A DNA stretch of 64,000 nt from positions 29,455 through 93,454 of the forward strand of contig NZ_VZZK01000022.1 in NCBI RefSeq assembly GCF_008806385.1. Direction: 5' to 3'. Position numbers and translations under genes: made by a program. The notes under the pieces are model-generated. The model ran no database searches. It was not told the DNA's origin and saw only the letters and a program-made list of their open reading frames with translations. Source of the DNA: Methylobacterium soli. GTDB taxonomy: Bacteria > Pseudomonadota > Alphaproteobacteria > Rhizobiales > Beijerinckiaceae. Shown here piece after piece: positions 23,677 to 32,087 of the stretch (positions are counted from its first letter, which is position 1; every line of letters begins with the position of its first letter).

Positions 23677-25029
23677 TCAGGCGCCGCCGCACTTCTTGGT
23701 CTTGGTGTTGTAGTTGCCGCAATTGAGCTTCACCCAATCCGCCTCGAGGTCCTTCGAGCCGTCGAGCTGCTTCGACCACGCCTCGCCGGGGATCAGCCAC
23801 TCGGTCTTCCAGACGACATCGAACTGGCCGCCCTCCTTGATCTCGCCGATGAAGACCGGTTTCGTGATGTGGTGGTTCGCCAGCATGGTGGCGGTGCCGC
23901 CGGTGAGGTTCTTCTGCTCGATCCCGGGGAGCGCCGCGATCACCTTGTCGGGATCGGTGGTGCCGGCCTTCTCGACCGCCTTCACCCACATGTTGAAGCC
24001 GATGTAATGGGCCTCCATCGGGTCGTTGGTGACCCGCTTCGGGTTCTTGGTATAGGCGCGCCACTGCTCGATGAAGGCCTTGTTCTCGGGCGTATCGATC
24101 GACTGGAAGTAGTTCCAGGCGGCGAGGTGGCCGAGCAGCGGCTTCGTGTCGATGCCCGCGAGCTCCTCCTCGCCCACCGAGAAGGCGACGACCGGGATGT
24201 CGGTGGCCTTGATGCCCTGGTTGGCGAGTTCCTTGTAGAACGGCACGTTGGCGTCGCCGTTGATGGTCGAGACCACGGCGGTCTTCTTGCCGGCCGAGCC
24301 GAAGGCCTTGATGGCGGCGACGCGGGTCTGCCAGTCCGATTGGCCGAAGGGCGTGTAGTTGATCGAGATGTCCTCGGGCTTCACGCCCTTGGCCTTCAGG
24401 TAGGCCTCCAGGATCTTGTTGGTGGTGCGCGGGTAGACGTAATCGGTGCCCTCCAGCACCCAGCGCTCGATGCCCTCTTCCTTGGCGAGGTAATCGACGG
24501 CGGGAATCGCCTGCTGGTTGGGCGCTGCGCCCGTGTAGAACACGTTCCGCTCGCTCTCCTCGCCCTCGTACTGGACCGGGTAGAACAGGATCGAGTCGAG
24601 TTCCTTGAAGACCGGCAGCACGGATTTCCGCGAGACGCTGGTCCAGCAGCCGAACACCGCCGAGACCTTGTCCTTGGCGATCAGCTCGCGGGCCTTCTCG
24701 GCGAAGAGCGGCCAGTTCGAGGCCGGATCGACCACCACCGGCTCGAGCTTCTTGCCGAGCAGGCCGCCCTTCTTGTTCTGCTCGGCGATGAGCATCAGCA
24801 TGGCGTCCTTGAGGGTCGTCTCCGAGATCGCCATCGTGCCCGAGAGCGAGTGCAGGATGCCGACCTTGATGGTCTCCTGCGCGGCGGCGGGCCCGGAGGC
24901 GCCGAGGCCGAGGGCGAGGCTGCCCGCCAGGGCGGCCGCCGAGGCCCAGTGCCTCAGGGCGGTCCTGCGCGTCACAGGTCCCGGCTCGCGGATGCCCGTC
25001 CCGCGCGTTCCCTGCATCATCGTGCTCAT
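23677..25029 (-). CDS. urtA: Urea ABC transporter substrate-binding protein UrtA
   Basis: 450 residues from the ATG at 25027-25029, with GGGGAA just upstream. The N-terminus carries a twin-arginine-like signal (VTRRTALRHWASAAALAGSL) cleaved near AAA-QE. The mature protein is a type-I periplasmic binding protein: IKVGILHSLSGTMAISETTL, FYPVQYEGEESERNVFYTGA and FNMWVKAVEKAGT are diagnostic of UrtA. The C-terminal Cys pair (NCGNYNTKTKKCGGA) is also typical. It captures urea in the periplasm for UrtBCDE. A canonical sigma-54 promoter lies about 40 bp upstream, so nitrogen-limitation control is likely. Confidence 0.96.
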   Translation of the reverse strand: MSTMMQGTRGTGIREPGPVTRRTALRHWASAAALAGSLALGLGASGPAAAQETIKVGILHSLSGTMAISETTLKDAMLMLIAEQNKKGGLLGKKLEPVVVDPASNWPLFAEKARELIAKDKVSAVFGCWTSVSRKSVLPVFKELDSILFYPVQYEGEESERNVFYTGAAPNQQAIPAVDYLAKEEGIERWVLEGTDYVYPRTTNKILEAYLKAKGVKPEDISINYTPFGQSDWQTRVAAIKAFGSAGKKTAVVSTINGDANVPFYKELANQGIKATDIPVVAFSVGEEELAGIDTKPLLGHLAAWNYFQSIDTPENKAFIEQWRAYTKNPKRVTNDPMEAHYIGFNMWVKAVEKAGTTDPDKVIAALPGIEQKNLTGGTATMLANHHITKPVFIGEIKEGGQFDVVWKTEWLIPGEAWSKQLDGSKDLEADWVKLNCGNYNTKTKKCGGA

Positions 25030-25067
25030 TGCGGTTCCCCTGCCCTTTTCGGATGCAGGTCCGCATG

Positions 25068-25082
25068 GCAAGTGATGTGCCA
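25068..25082 (-). promoter_or_regulatory. Sigma-54 (-24/-12) promoter of urtA
   Basis: On the minus strand: TGGCAC-ATCAC-TTGC. The GG and GC dinucleotides are separated by exactly 10 bp, and all ten defining positions match the RpoN consensus. A start about 12 bp downstream would give a ~27-nt leader before the urtA ATG. Confidence 0.85.
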
Positions 25083-25206
25083 AGCAGGACGGTCCTTCGT
25101 GCGATCCGGCTATTATTTAGGCGGAACCCGAAGCTTCGCCTGAAGCGGCACCGGGAGCTGGCCGTCCGATCCGCGCGCCGCGCCCAGGATTGCGTGAACG
25201 CATGGG

Positions 25207-25239
25207 CATATGATCAACGATTGTGCAGACTTTGCGCGG
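25207..25239. promoter_or_regulatory. Conserved 33-bp motif, copy 1 (upstream of urtA)
   Basis: CATATGATCAACGATTGTGC continues into AGACTTTGCGCGG. It aligns without gaps to 26226-26258, with about three quarters of positions identical, including an uninterrupted CGATTGTGCA. It lies ~125 bp upstream of the sigma-54 element of urtA, a plausible distance for an activator site. TGCACAAT on the other strand resembles an NtrC half-site, but no second half is evident. Confidence 0.55.
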
Positions 25240-25246
25240 CCTGTGG

Positions 25247-26143
25247 TCAGGCGGGGTGGCGGGCGATCCAGTGGCGGGCGATGTCGATGCGCCGCGCGAT
25301 CCAGACGCCCTCGTGGCGCGCCACGTGATCGAGGAAGCGCGCGAGCGCGGCCATCCGGCCCGGGCGCCCGACGAGGCGGCAATGCAGGCCGACGGAGAGC
25401 ATCTTGGGCGCCGTCGCGCCCTCGGCATAGAGCACGTCGAAGCTGTCGCGCAGGTAGGCGAAGAATTGGTCGCCGGCATTGAAGCCCTGCGCGGTGGCGA
25501 AGCGCATGTCGTTGGCGTCGAGGGTGTAGGGCACGACGAGGCCGGTGCCGGCCTCGGTCCGCAGCCAATAGGGCAGGTCGTCCGCGTAGGAATCGGACAG
25601 GTAGGTGAAGCCGCGCGCGATTCCGAGTTCCAAGGTGTGGATCGAGGAGCGGCCGGTATACCAGCCCTCGGGGGGCGCGCCGGTGACGTCGGTGTGGATC
25701 CGGACCGCCTCGTCCATGTGGGCGGCCTCGGCCTCGCGGGTAAAGTCCCGGTAATCGATCCACTTGAGTCCGTGGCAGGCGATCTCCCAATCGGCCGCCC
25801 GCATGGCGGCCACCGCGGCCGGGTTGCGGGCGAGCGCGGTGGCGACGCCGAAGACCGTGAGGGGGATGCGGCGCTCGGTGAAGTGCCTGTGAAGACGCCA
25901 GAATCCGGCGCGGGTGCCGTACTCGTAGAGGGATTCCATGTTCATGTGGCGCTGCCCCGGCCAGGGCTCGGCACCGACGATCTCGGACAGGAAAGCCTCG
26001 GAGGCGGGATCCCCGTGGAGGATCGAGTTCTCGCCGCCCTCCTCGTAATTGAGGACGATCTGCAGGGCGATACGGGCGTTGCCGGGCCAGTCCGCCCGGG
26101 GCGGGGTGGGGCCGTAGCCGATCAGGTCGCGGGGATAGGTCAC
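25247..26143 (-). CDS. puuE: Allantoinase PuuE
   Basis: 298 residues from a GTG at 26141-26143 (MTYPRDLIGYGPTPPRADWP, the usual PuuE start). A polysaccharide-deacetylase-like fold: ALQIVLNYEEGGENSILHGD, ESLYEYGTRAGFWRLHR, WEIACHGLKWIDYRDF and GWYTGRSSIHTLELG match the PuuE family closely. PuuE hydrolyses allantoin to allantoate in the cytosol, in purine breakdown. It lies between urtA and the arginase gene. The genes for the later steps to urea (allantoicase) are not in the window. Copies of a shared motif lie on both sides of the gene. Confidence 0.92.
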   Translation of the reverse strand: MTYPRDLIGYGPTPPRADWPGNARIALQIVLNYEEGGENSILHGDPASEAFLSEIVGAEPWPGQRHMNMESLYEYGTRAGFWRLHRHFTERRIPLTVFGVATALARNPAAVAAMRAADWEIACHGLKWIDYRDFTREAEAAHMDEAVRIHTDVTGAPPEGWYTGRSSIHTLELGIARGFTYLSDSYADDLPYWLRTEAGTGLVVPYTLDANDMRFATAQGFNAGDQFFAYLRDSFDVLYAEGATAPKMLSVGLHCRLVGRPGRMAALARFLDHVARHEGVWIARRIDIARHWIARHPA

Positions 26144-26158
26144 GGCACTCGCCTTGCA
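26143..26158 (+). promoter_or_regulatory. Possible sigma-54 promoter reading towards the arginase gene
   Basis: CGGCAC-TCGCC-TTGC on the plus strand has GG-N10-GC spacing and differs from consensus only at the first base. It overlaps the puuE start codon region and points right, leaving a leader of more than 150 nt to the arginase start. Weaker case than the urtA and dctA sites. Confidence 0.4.
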
Positions 26159-26225
26159 GAGCGGGGGTCGGGGGCCGAGCGAGACGGCCTGCGCACCCCC
26201 GCGTCAAGGCCCGTCCCGAACGGAA

Positions 26226-26258
26226 CATATCATGAGCGATTGTGCATCTTCCGCGCGA
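26226..26258. promoter_or_regulatory. Conserved 33-bp motif, copy 2 (puuE-arginase intergenic)
   Basis: CATATCATGAGCGATTGTGC continues into ATCTTCCGCGCG. It aligns with copy 1 at 25207-25239, sharing CATAT, CGATTGTGCA and the trailing GCGCG. It sits between the divergent puuE and arginase genes, where an operator for both would be expected. Confidence 0.55.
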
Positions 26259-26379
26259 TCGGCCCCGCCTCTTCGTTCCGGCGGCGGCGGGGACTAGGAT
26301 CCGGGCACGGACGCGACAACGGACGACGGGGGACATGCCGCGACAAGACATGCCGGGACACGACAGGCCGGGACGGACC

Positions 26380-27327
26380 ATGCAGCCAGCCGCCAGCATC
26401 GCGGTCATCGGGGCGCCGATCGAGGTCGGCACCAGCGAGCCCGGCGCCCTGATGGGGCCGGCCGCTTTGCGCACGGCGGGGCTGGTGCGCAGCCTCGCCG
26501 ATCTCGGCCACGCGGTGTCGGATCTCGGCGACGTGGTGCCGGATTGTCCCCGCGAGGCCCGGGGCCTGCCCGCCGTGGCGGCCTGGACGCGGGCGCTGTC
26601 GGCCCGGGTCGCCGCGAGCCTCGGGGCCGGGGCGCTCCCGGTGGTGGCGGGGGGCGACCACAGCCTCTCCCTCGGCACGGTGGACGGGGCGCTGCGCCAC
26701 TGCGCCCGCACCGGGCGGCCGCTCTTCGTGCTCTGGCTCGATGCGCATGCGGATTTCAACACCCCCGCGACCTCGCCGTCCGGCAACCTGCACGGCATGC
26801 CGCTGGCCGCGCTCTGCGGCGAGCCGGGCTTCGACGGGCTGTTCGCCGACGAGGCGAGCCGCCCCCGCCTCGACCCGACCCGCCTCTACCTCGTCGGCCT
26901 GCGCTCGATCGATGCGGGCGAGCGCGCCCTCGTGACGGCGCGGCGCGTCGCCGTCACGGACATGCGCGACATCGACGAGTTCGGCGTGGTGGCGCCGCTG
27001 CGGCGCATCCTCGAGCGGGTCGGGGCGGCGGGCGGCCACCTGCATGTCAGCCTCGACGTCGATTTCCTCGATCCCGGCATCGCGCCCGGCGTCGGCACCA
27101 CGGTGCCGGGGGGCGCCACCTTCCGGGAGGCCCACCTGATCATGGAGATGCTCCACGATTCGGGCCTCGTCGGCTCCCTCGACGTCGTCGAGCTGAACCC
27201 GTTCCTCGACGAGCGCGGCCGCAGCGCCCGGGTGCTGGTGGAACTGGTGGCGAGCCTGTTCGGCCGCCGCATCCTCGACCGGCCGACCCCCGTCATCGAG
27301 GCGGTCCCCCGCGATTCCGGCGCCTGA
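26380..27327 (+). CDS. rocF: Arginase (ureohydrolase family)
   Basis: 315 residues from the ATG at 26380; an in-frame ATG at 26335 would add 15 Met/Asp/Arg-rich residues of repeat-like sequence. The ureohydrolase metal motifs are intact: GGDHSLSLGT, DAHADFNTP with SGNLHGMPLA, and SLDVDFLDPGIAPGVGT. IAVIGAPIEVGTSEPGALMG at the start marks arginase rather than agmatinase. It hydrolyses arginine to ornithine and urea in the cytosol with two Mn ions. The urease operon starts 78 bp downstream in the same direction, and the ornithine could go to RocD at 43447. Confidence 0.92.
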   Translation: MQPAASIAVIGAPIEVGTSEPGALMGPAALRTAGLVRSLADLGHAVSDLGDVVPDCPREARGLPAVAAWTRALSARVAASLGAGALPVVAGGDHSLSLGTVDGALRHCARTGRPLFVLWLDAHADFNTPATSPSGNLHGMPLAALCGEPGFDGLFADEASRPRLDPTRLYLVGLRSIDAGERALVTARRVAVTDMRDIDEFGVVAPLRRILERVGAAGGHLHVSLDVDFLDPGIAPGVGTTVPGGATFREAHLIMEMLHDSGLVGSLDVVELNPFLDERGRSARVLVELVASLFGRRILDRPTPVIEAVPRDSGA

Positions 27328-27405
27328 GGCCCCGCCGACCCTGACGAGGATGCGATCATCGCCACGCCGTTTCCCGGGCCCGCGCCCGCCCCCCTTCGCG
27401 ACCCC

Positions 27406-28290
27406 TTGCCTGCCCCCTTGCTGGACCCCTTGCCTGCCCCCTTGCCGGCGTCAGCCCCGCCCGCCCGGCAGCGCTCGCAGGGGACGGTCGTCCTGCGCAT
27501 GGCCCCGGCCGGCGGCCCGTCCGGGCCGACCCGGGTGGTGGATCTCTTCGAATCCGGGCCCTCGCGCCTGCGCTTCCCGCGGAATCAGGGCCCGCGCCCC
27601 GAGGGGATCCTGGTCAACACCGCCGGCGGCATCGCCTGCGGCGACACCTTCCGGGTCGACGTCGCCCTGGAGGCCGGGGCCGACCTCGTCCTGACCACGA
27701 CGGCGGCGGAGAAGATCTACCGCTCGGACGGCCCGGTCAGCCGCATCGCCAACCATCTCAGCCTCGGCCCCGGCGCCCGCCTCGCCTGGCTGCCGCAGGA
27801 GACGATCCTGTACGACCGCGCCCGGCTCGCCCGCCGCTTCGAGGCCGACCTCGCGGCCGATGCCCGGCTCCTCGTCGGCGAGACCCTGCTGTTCGGCCGC
27901 TCCGCCCATGGCGAGCGGGTCACGCGGGGGCTGATCTCGGATGTCTGGCGCATCCGCCGGGCCGGCCGCCTCGTCTACGCCGACAACCTCCACCTCGACG
28001 GCCCGATCGCGGATTGGCTCGCCCGCCCGGCGCTCGGCGGCGGCGCCCGGGCGCTCGCCACCCTCCTGGACATCGCCCCCGACGCCGAATCCCGCCTCGA
28101 CGCGGCCCGCGCCCATCTCGACGCCCTCGGCACCAACACCTCCGGCGGCGTCGAGGCCGGCGCCAGCGCCTGGAACGGCTTTTTGGTGGTGCGCCTGCTC
28201 GCCCCGGACGCGGACGCGCTCCGGCGGGCCGTGGCGGGGTTCTTCCTGCGCTACCGGGGCGAGGCGCTGCCGCGGGTGTGGCAGATGTGA
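27406..28290 (+). CDS. ureD: Urease accessory protein UreD
   Basis: 294 residues. No ATG or GTG precedes the conserved region in frame, so the TTG at 27406 is the likely start; the frame is the same as the arginase gene's and stays open from its stop. UreD features: RSQGTVVLRMAPAGG, VDLFESGPSRLRFPR, EGILVNTAGGIACGDTF and TTTAAEKIYRS, then ARLAWLPQETILYDRARL. UreD forms the scaffold with UreF and UreG that delivers nickel to apo-urease. The N-terminus contains a Pro/Leu repeat (LPAPLLDPLPAPLP) of unknown significance. Separated from ureAB by a long repeat array. Confidence 0.9.
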   Translation: MPAPLLDPLPAPLPASAPPARQRSQGTVVLRMAPAGGPSGPTRVVDLFESGPSRLRFPRNQGPRPEGILVNTAGGIACGDTFRVDVALEAGADLVLTTTAAEKIYRSDGPVSRIANHLSLGPGARLAWLPQETILYDRARLARRFEADLAADARLLVGETLLFGRSAHGERVTRGLISDVWRIRRAGRLVYADNLHLDGPIADWLARPALGGGARALATLLDIAPDAESRLDAARAHLDALGTNTSGGVEAGASAWNGFLVVRLLAPDADALRRAVAGFFLRYRGEALPRVWQM

Positions 28291-28302
28291 GGGGCGGCGC
28301 GC

Positions 28303-29060
28303 GTCCCCTCTCCCGTCCGGGAGAGGGACAGGGTGAGGGGGCGCCCTCTCCGGGGATGTCGCATCCCTCACCCGGTCCGCGTGCCGCGGACTCGACCTCT
28401 CCCGAACGGGAGAGGTGGGGCGGCACCCTCCGGGTGATCTCAAGCCAACGCGCTGGCCGCCCCTACCGCGGGTCCCCTCTCCCGTCCGGGAGAGGGACAG
28501 GGTGAGGGATGCGCCCTGTCCGGAGAGGTCGCATCCCTCACCCGGTCGGCTGGCGCCGACTCGACCTCTCCCGAACGGGAGAGGTGGGGTGCCGCCCTCC
28601 GAGGCATTCCGGGGCCGCGCGAGCGGAGCCCGGGATTCGGAGCCATCGACGCGGCAAGGTCCGGCACCGCCGGCGGCTCCGGATGCCGGGCTCGCATCCG
28701 GCGCCCCGCCACCACGGCGTAGCTCCGTCACCACGCTGGCCGCCCCTGCCGCGGGTCCCCTCTCCCGTCCGGGAGAGGGACAGGGTGAGGGATGCGCCCT
28801 CTCCGGAGAAGTCGCATCCCTCACCCGGTCGGCTCGCGCCGACTCGACCTCTCCCGAACGGGAGAGGTGGGGCGCCGCCCTCCGGGTCATCTCAAGCCAA
28901 CACGCTGGCCGACCTTGCCGCGGGTCCCCTCTCCCGTTCGGGAGAGGTCTGCTGTCGTAGACAGCCGGGTGAGGGGGGCGACATCTCCGGACAGGGCACA
29001 TCCCTCACCCGGTCCGCTGCCGCGGACTCGACCTCTCCCGAACGGGAGAGGTGGGGCGCC
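28303..29060. repeat. Four-unit array of palindromic REP-like elements between ureD and ureA
   Basis: Four head-to-tail units start at 28303, 28472, 28755 and 28924 with GTCCCCTCTCCCG. Each contains a palindrome of the type CCTCTCCCG-NN-CGGGAGAGG near its start, a CGCATCCCTCACCCGGT segment, and a second palindrome CCTCTCCCGAACGGGAGAGG near its end. Units 1 and 3 are each 169 bp; unit 2 carries about 114 bp of extra sequence. The array fills almost all of the 857-bp gap between ureD and ureAB. It is read in several frames as Arg/Pro/Ser-rich open frames that are not genes. The resemblance is to REP/BIME elements. Confidence 0.85.
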
Positions 29061-29147
29061 GCCCCCACCCCTTGACCCCCAGCCCAGCATGATCCTTGCT
29101 CTGCCCCCGCACCGGCCCCGCCCGGGCCGCCACCGGAGACCCACATC

Positions 29148-29768
29148 GTGCTGCTCACCTCCCGCGAGAAGGACAAGCTCCTCGTCGCCATGGCCGCGCA
29201 GGTGGCCCGGAACCGGCTCGCGCGCGGCGTCCGGTTGAACCATCCGGAGGCGGTGGCGCTGATCACCGATTGCGTGGTCGAGGGGGCGCGGGACGGGCGC
29301 AGCGTCGCCGAGTTGATGCAGGCGGGCGCGCAGGTGCTGACCGCCGATCAGGTGATGCCGGGCATCCCGGAGATGATCCACGACATCCAGGTCGAGGCGA
29401 CGTTCCCGGACGGGACCAAGCTCGTCACGGTGCACCACCCGATCCGGGGCGCGCCGTCCGACGACGTGCCCGGCACGGTGACGACGCGGCCCGGCGCGAT
29501 CGTGTTCAACGAGGGCCAGCCCCGCACCCTGGTCACGGTGGCCAATACCGGCGACCGGCCGATCCAGGTCGGCTCGCATTACCATTTCTACGAGGTCAAT
29601 CCGGGCCTCGTCTTCGACCGCGAGCAGGCGCGCGGCCAGCGCCTCGACATCGCGCCTGGCACCGCCGTGCGCTTCGAGCCGGGCGCGACCCGCGAGGTCG
29701 CGCTGGTGCCGCTCCGGGGCGCGCGGACCGTCTACGGATTCCGCGGCGCCGTGATGGGGGCGCTCTGA
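29148..29768 (+). CDS. ureAB: Fused urease gamma-beta subunit
   Basis: 206 residues from a GTG at 29148. Residues 1 to about 100 are the gamma subunit (LLTSREKDKLLVAMAAQVAR; RLNHPEAVALITDCVVEGAR; GIPEMIHDIQVEATFPDGTK). After a short linker the beta subunit follows (TTRPGAIVFNEGQPRTLVTV; IQVGSHYHFYEVNPGLVFDR; YGFRGAVMGAL). The gamma-beta fusion is known from some alphaproteobacteria and from Helicobacter. It assembles with UreC into the urease core in the cytosol. It ends 4 bp before ureC. Confidence 0.96.
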   Translation: MLLTSREKDKLLVAMAAQVARNRLARGVRLNHPEAVALITDCVVEGARDGRSVAELMQAGAQVLTADQVMPGIPEMIHDIQVEATFPDGTKLVTVHHPIRGAPSDDVPGTVTTRPGAIVFNEGQPRTLVTVANTGDRPIQVGSHYHFYEVNPGLVFDREQARGQRLDIAPGTAVRFEPGATREVALVPLRGARTVYGFRGAVMGAL

Positions 29769-29772
29769 GGCC

Positions 29773-31518
29773 ATGGCGCAGTCCGACAGCCCCAACCCCG
29801 CAACCAAGCCCGCCTCCCTCCCCCGCGCCGCCTACGCGGCGATGTTCGGGCCGACCACGGGCGACCGCATCCGGCTCGCCGATACAAGCCTCGAGATCGA
29901 GGTGGAGCGCGATCTGACCATCCATGGCGAGGAGGTGAAATTCGGCGGCGGCAAGGTCATCCGCGACGGGATGGGGCAATCCCAGGTGACGAATGCCGGG
30001 GGCGCCGTCGACACCGTGATCACCAACGCGGTGGTGCTCGACCATTGGGGCGTGGTGAAATGCGATGTCGGGATCGTGAAGGGACGCATCCACAAGCTCG
30101 GAAAGGCCGGCAACCCGGACGTGCAGCCGGGCGTCGACATCGTGGTCGGGCCCGGCACCGAGGTGATCGCCGGCGAGGGCAAGATCCTCACCGCCGGGGG
30201 CTTCGACAGCCACATCCACTTCATCTGCCCGCAGCAGATCGAGGAGGCGCTCTGCTCGGGCATCACCACGATGCTGGGCGGCGGCACGGGGCCGGCGCAC
30301 GGCACCTTCGCCACCACCTGCACGCCCGGGCCCTGGCACATCGCCCGGATGATCGAGGCCGTGGACAGCCTGCCGATGAACCTGGCCTTCGCCGGCAAGG
30401 GCAACGCCTCGCGCCCCGAGAGCCTCGTCGAGATGGTGCGGGCGGGCGTCTGCGCGCTGAAGCTCCACGAGGATTGGGGCACGACGCCCCAGGCCATCGA
30501 CACCTGCCTGACGGTCGCGGACGCGCATGACGTGCAGGTGATGATCCACACCGACACGCTCAACGAATCGGGCTTCGTCGAGGACACGATCGCGGCCTTC
30601 GCCGGGCGAACCATCCACGCCTTCCACACCGAGGGCGCGGGCGGCGGCCACGCGCCCGACATCATCAAGGTGGCGGGGCTCGCCCATGTCCTGCCCTCCT
30701 CCACCAACCCGACGCGGCCCTTCACGAAGAACACCATCGACGAGCATCTCGACATGCTGATGGTGTGCCACCACCTCGACCCGTCGATCCCCGAGGACCT
30801 GGCCTTCGCCGAGAGCCGCATCCGCAAGGAGACGATCGCGGCCGAGGACATCCTGCACGATCTCGGCGCGCTCTCGATGATGTCCTCGGACAGCCAGGCG
30901 ATGGGCCGGGTCGGCGAGGTCGCGATCCGCACCTGGCAGACCGCCGACAAGATGAAGCGCCAGCGCGGCAGCCTGCCGGGCGACGCGTCGGGCCACGACA
31001 ACCTGCGGGCGCGCCGCTACATCGCCAAATACACGATCAACCCGGCCATCGCGCACGGGGTCTCGAAGCATATCGGATCGGTCGAGCCCGGCAAGCTCGC
31101 CGACCTCGTGCTCTGGAGCCCGGCCTTCTTCGGGGTGAAGCCCGACCTCGTGATCAAGGGCGGCATGATCGCGGTGGCGCCGATGGGCGACCCCAACGCC
31201 TCGATCCCGACGCCCCAGCCCGTGCATTACCGCCCGATGTTCGGCGCCCACGGCCGCGCCCCCTACGCCACCGCCCTCACCTTCGTGTCGAAGGCGGCCG
31301 TGGAGGACGGCCTGCGCGCGCGCCTCGGCGTCCGCAAGGAGCTCGTCGCCGTCGAGAACGTGCGCGGCGGCATCTCGAAGAAGAGCATGATCCTCAACGA
31401 CGCCACCCCGGTGATCGAGGTCGACCCCGAGACCTACGACGTCCGCGCCGACGGCGAATTGCTGGTCTGCGAGCCCGCCGACGTGCTGCCGATGGCGCAG
31501 CGCTACTTCCTGTTCTGA
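29773..31518 (+). CDS. ureC: Urease catalytic (alpha) subunit
   Basis: 581 residues from the ATG at 29773, slightly longer than the usual ~570 because of a short Asn/Pro-rich N-terminal extension. Active-site elements are intact: His147 and His149 in HIHF, the lysine to be carbamylated at 230 in LKLHEDWG, and the flap Cys332 with two His in MVCHHLDPSIPEDL. AFESRIRKETIAAEDILHDL-type downstream sequence (SRIRKETIAAEDILHDLGAL) is canonical. It hydrolyses urea to ammonia and carbamate with a di-nickel centre. It follows ureAB by 4 bp and precedes ureE by 2 bp. Confidence 0.97.
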   Translation: MAQSDSPNPATKPASLPRAAYAAMFGPTTGDRIRLADTSLEIEVERDLTIHGEEVKFGGGKVIRDGMGQSQVTNAGGAVDTVITNAVVLDHWGVVKCDVGIVKGRIHKLGKAGNPDVQPGVDIVVGPGTEVIAGEGKILTAGGFDSHIHFICPQQIEEALCSGITTMLGGGTGPAHGTFATTCTPGPWHIARMIEAVDSLPMNLAFAGKGNASRPESLVEMVRAGVCALKLHEDWGTTPQAIDTCLTVADAHDVQVMIHTDTLNESGFVEDTIAAFAGRTIHAFHTEGAGGGHAPDIIKVAGLAHVLPSSTNPTRPFTKNTIDEHLDMLMVCHHLDPSIPEDLAFAESRIRKETIAAEDILHDLGALSMMSSDSQAMGRVGEVAIRTWQTADKMKRQRGSLPGDASGHDNLRARRYIAKYTINPAIAHGVSKHIGSVEPGKLADLVLWSPAFFGVKPDLVIKGGMIAVAPMGDPNASIPTPQPVHYRPMFGAHGRAPYATALTFVSKAAVEDGLRARLGVRKELVAVENVRGGISKKSMILNDATPVIEVDPETYDVRADGELLVCEPADVLPMAQRYFLF

Positions 31519-31520
31519 CC

Positions 31521-32087
31521 ATGCTGCGCGCCACCCGCATCATCCGCCGCGACGCCATCGGCCGGGGCCCGGACGGCTCCGGCGAGATCGTCGACCGCAT
31601 CGTCCTCGACCACGGCGACCGCCATCGCCGCCGCCTCGCCATGCGGGGCGTCGGCGGCCTCGGCTTCCTGCTCGACCTGCCCGAGCCCGCCATCCTCGAG
31701 GACGGCGACGCGCTGGCCCTGGAGGACGGGCGCCTCGTCTGGGTCGAGGCCGCGCCCGAGCGCCTGCTCGCGATCCGGGCCCCCTCGCCCCTCGCCCTCC
31801 AGCGCCTGATCTGGCACATCGGCAACCGCCACATCCCGGCCGAGCTCACGGACGAGGCCGTCTATATCGCGGAGGACCACGTGCTCGCCGCGATGGTGCG
31901 GGGCCTCGGCGGCAGCGCCGAGCCCGTGACGCGGCCCTTCCGCCCGGAGGGTGGCGCCTATGCGGGCGGCCATGCGCACGGGTCTTCGCATGCGCACGGG
32001 CATCCGCACGGACATGCACATGCGCACGGGCCAGGATCTTCGCATGAGCCAAGACATGCGCATGCGCACGACCATGCCGGCGATTGA
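31521..32087 (+). CDS. ureE: Urease nickel metallochaperone UreE
   Basis: 188 residues. The N-terminal peptide-binding domain (DRIVLDHGDRHRRRLAMRGV; LPEPAILEDGDALALEDG) and the metal-binding domain (WHIGNRHIPAELTDEAVYIA with the conserved HIGNRH; EDHVLAAMVRGLGG) are complete. The last ~40 residues form a His-rich tail (HAHGSSHAHGHPHGHAHAHG) that should store or deliver Ni2+. Its coding DNA is a run of near-repeats of CATGCGCACGGG. The end overlaps the start of ureF by 44 bp. Confidence 0.94.
   Translation: MLRATRIIRRDAIGRGPDGSGEIVDRIVLDHGDRHRRRLAMRGVGGLGFLLDLPEPAILEDGDALALEDGRLVWVEAAPERLLAIRAPSPLALQRLIWHIGNRHIPAELTDEAVYIAEDHVLAAMVRGLGGSAEPVTRPFRPEGGAYAGGHAHGSSHAHGHPHGHAHAHGPGSSHEPRHAHAHDHAGD

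Noticed and set aside
23869..25143. Plus-strand 424-codon frame opposite urtA
   Set aside because: Arg/Gly/Leu-rich antisense shadow of a clear binding-protein gene.
28303..29060. Several overlapping open frames on both strands with SRSGE/PLPSGRG-type sequence
   Set aside because: They are translations of the palindromic repeat array, repeating with its unit and lacking any domain.
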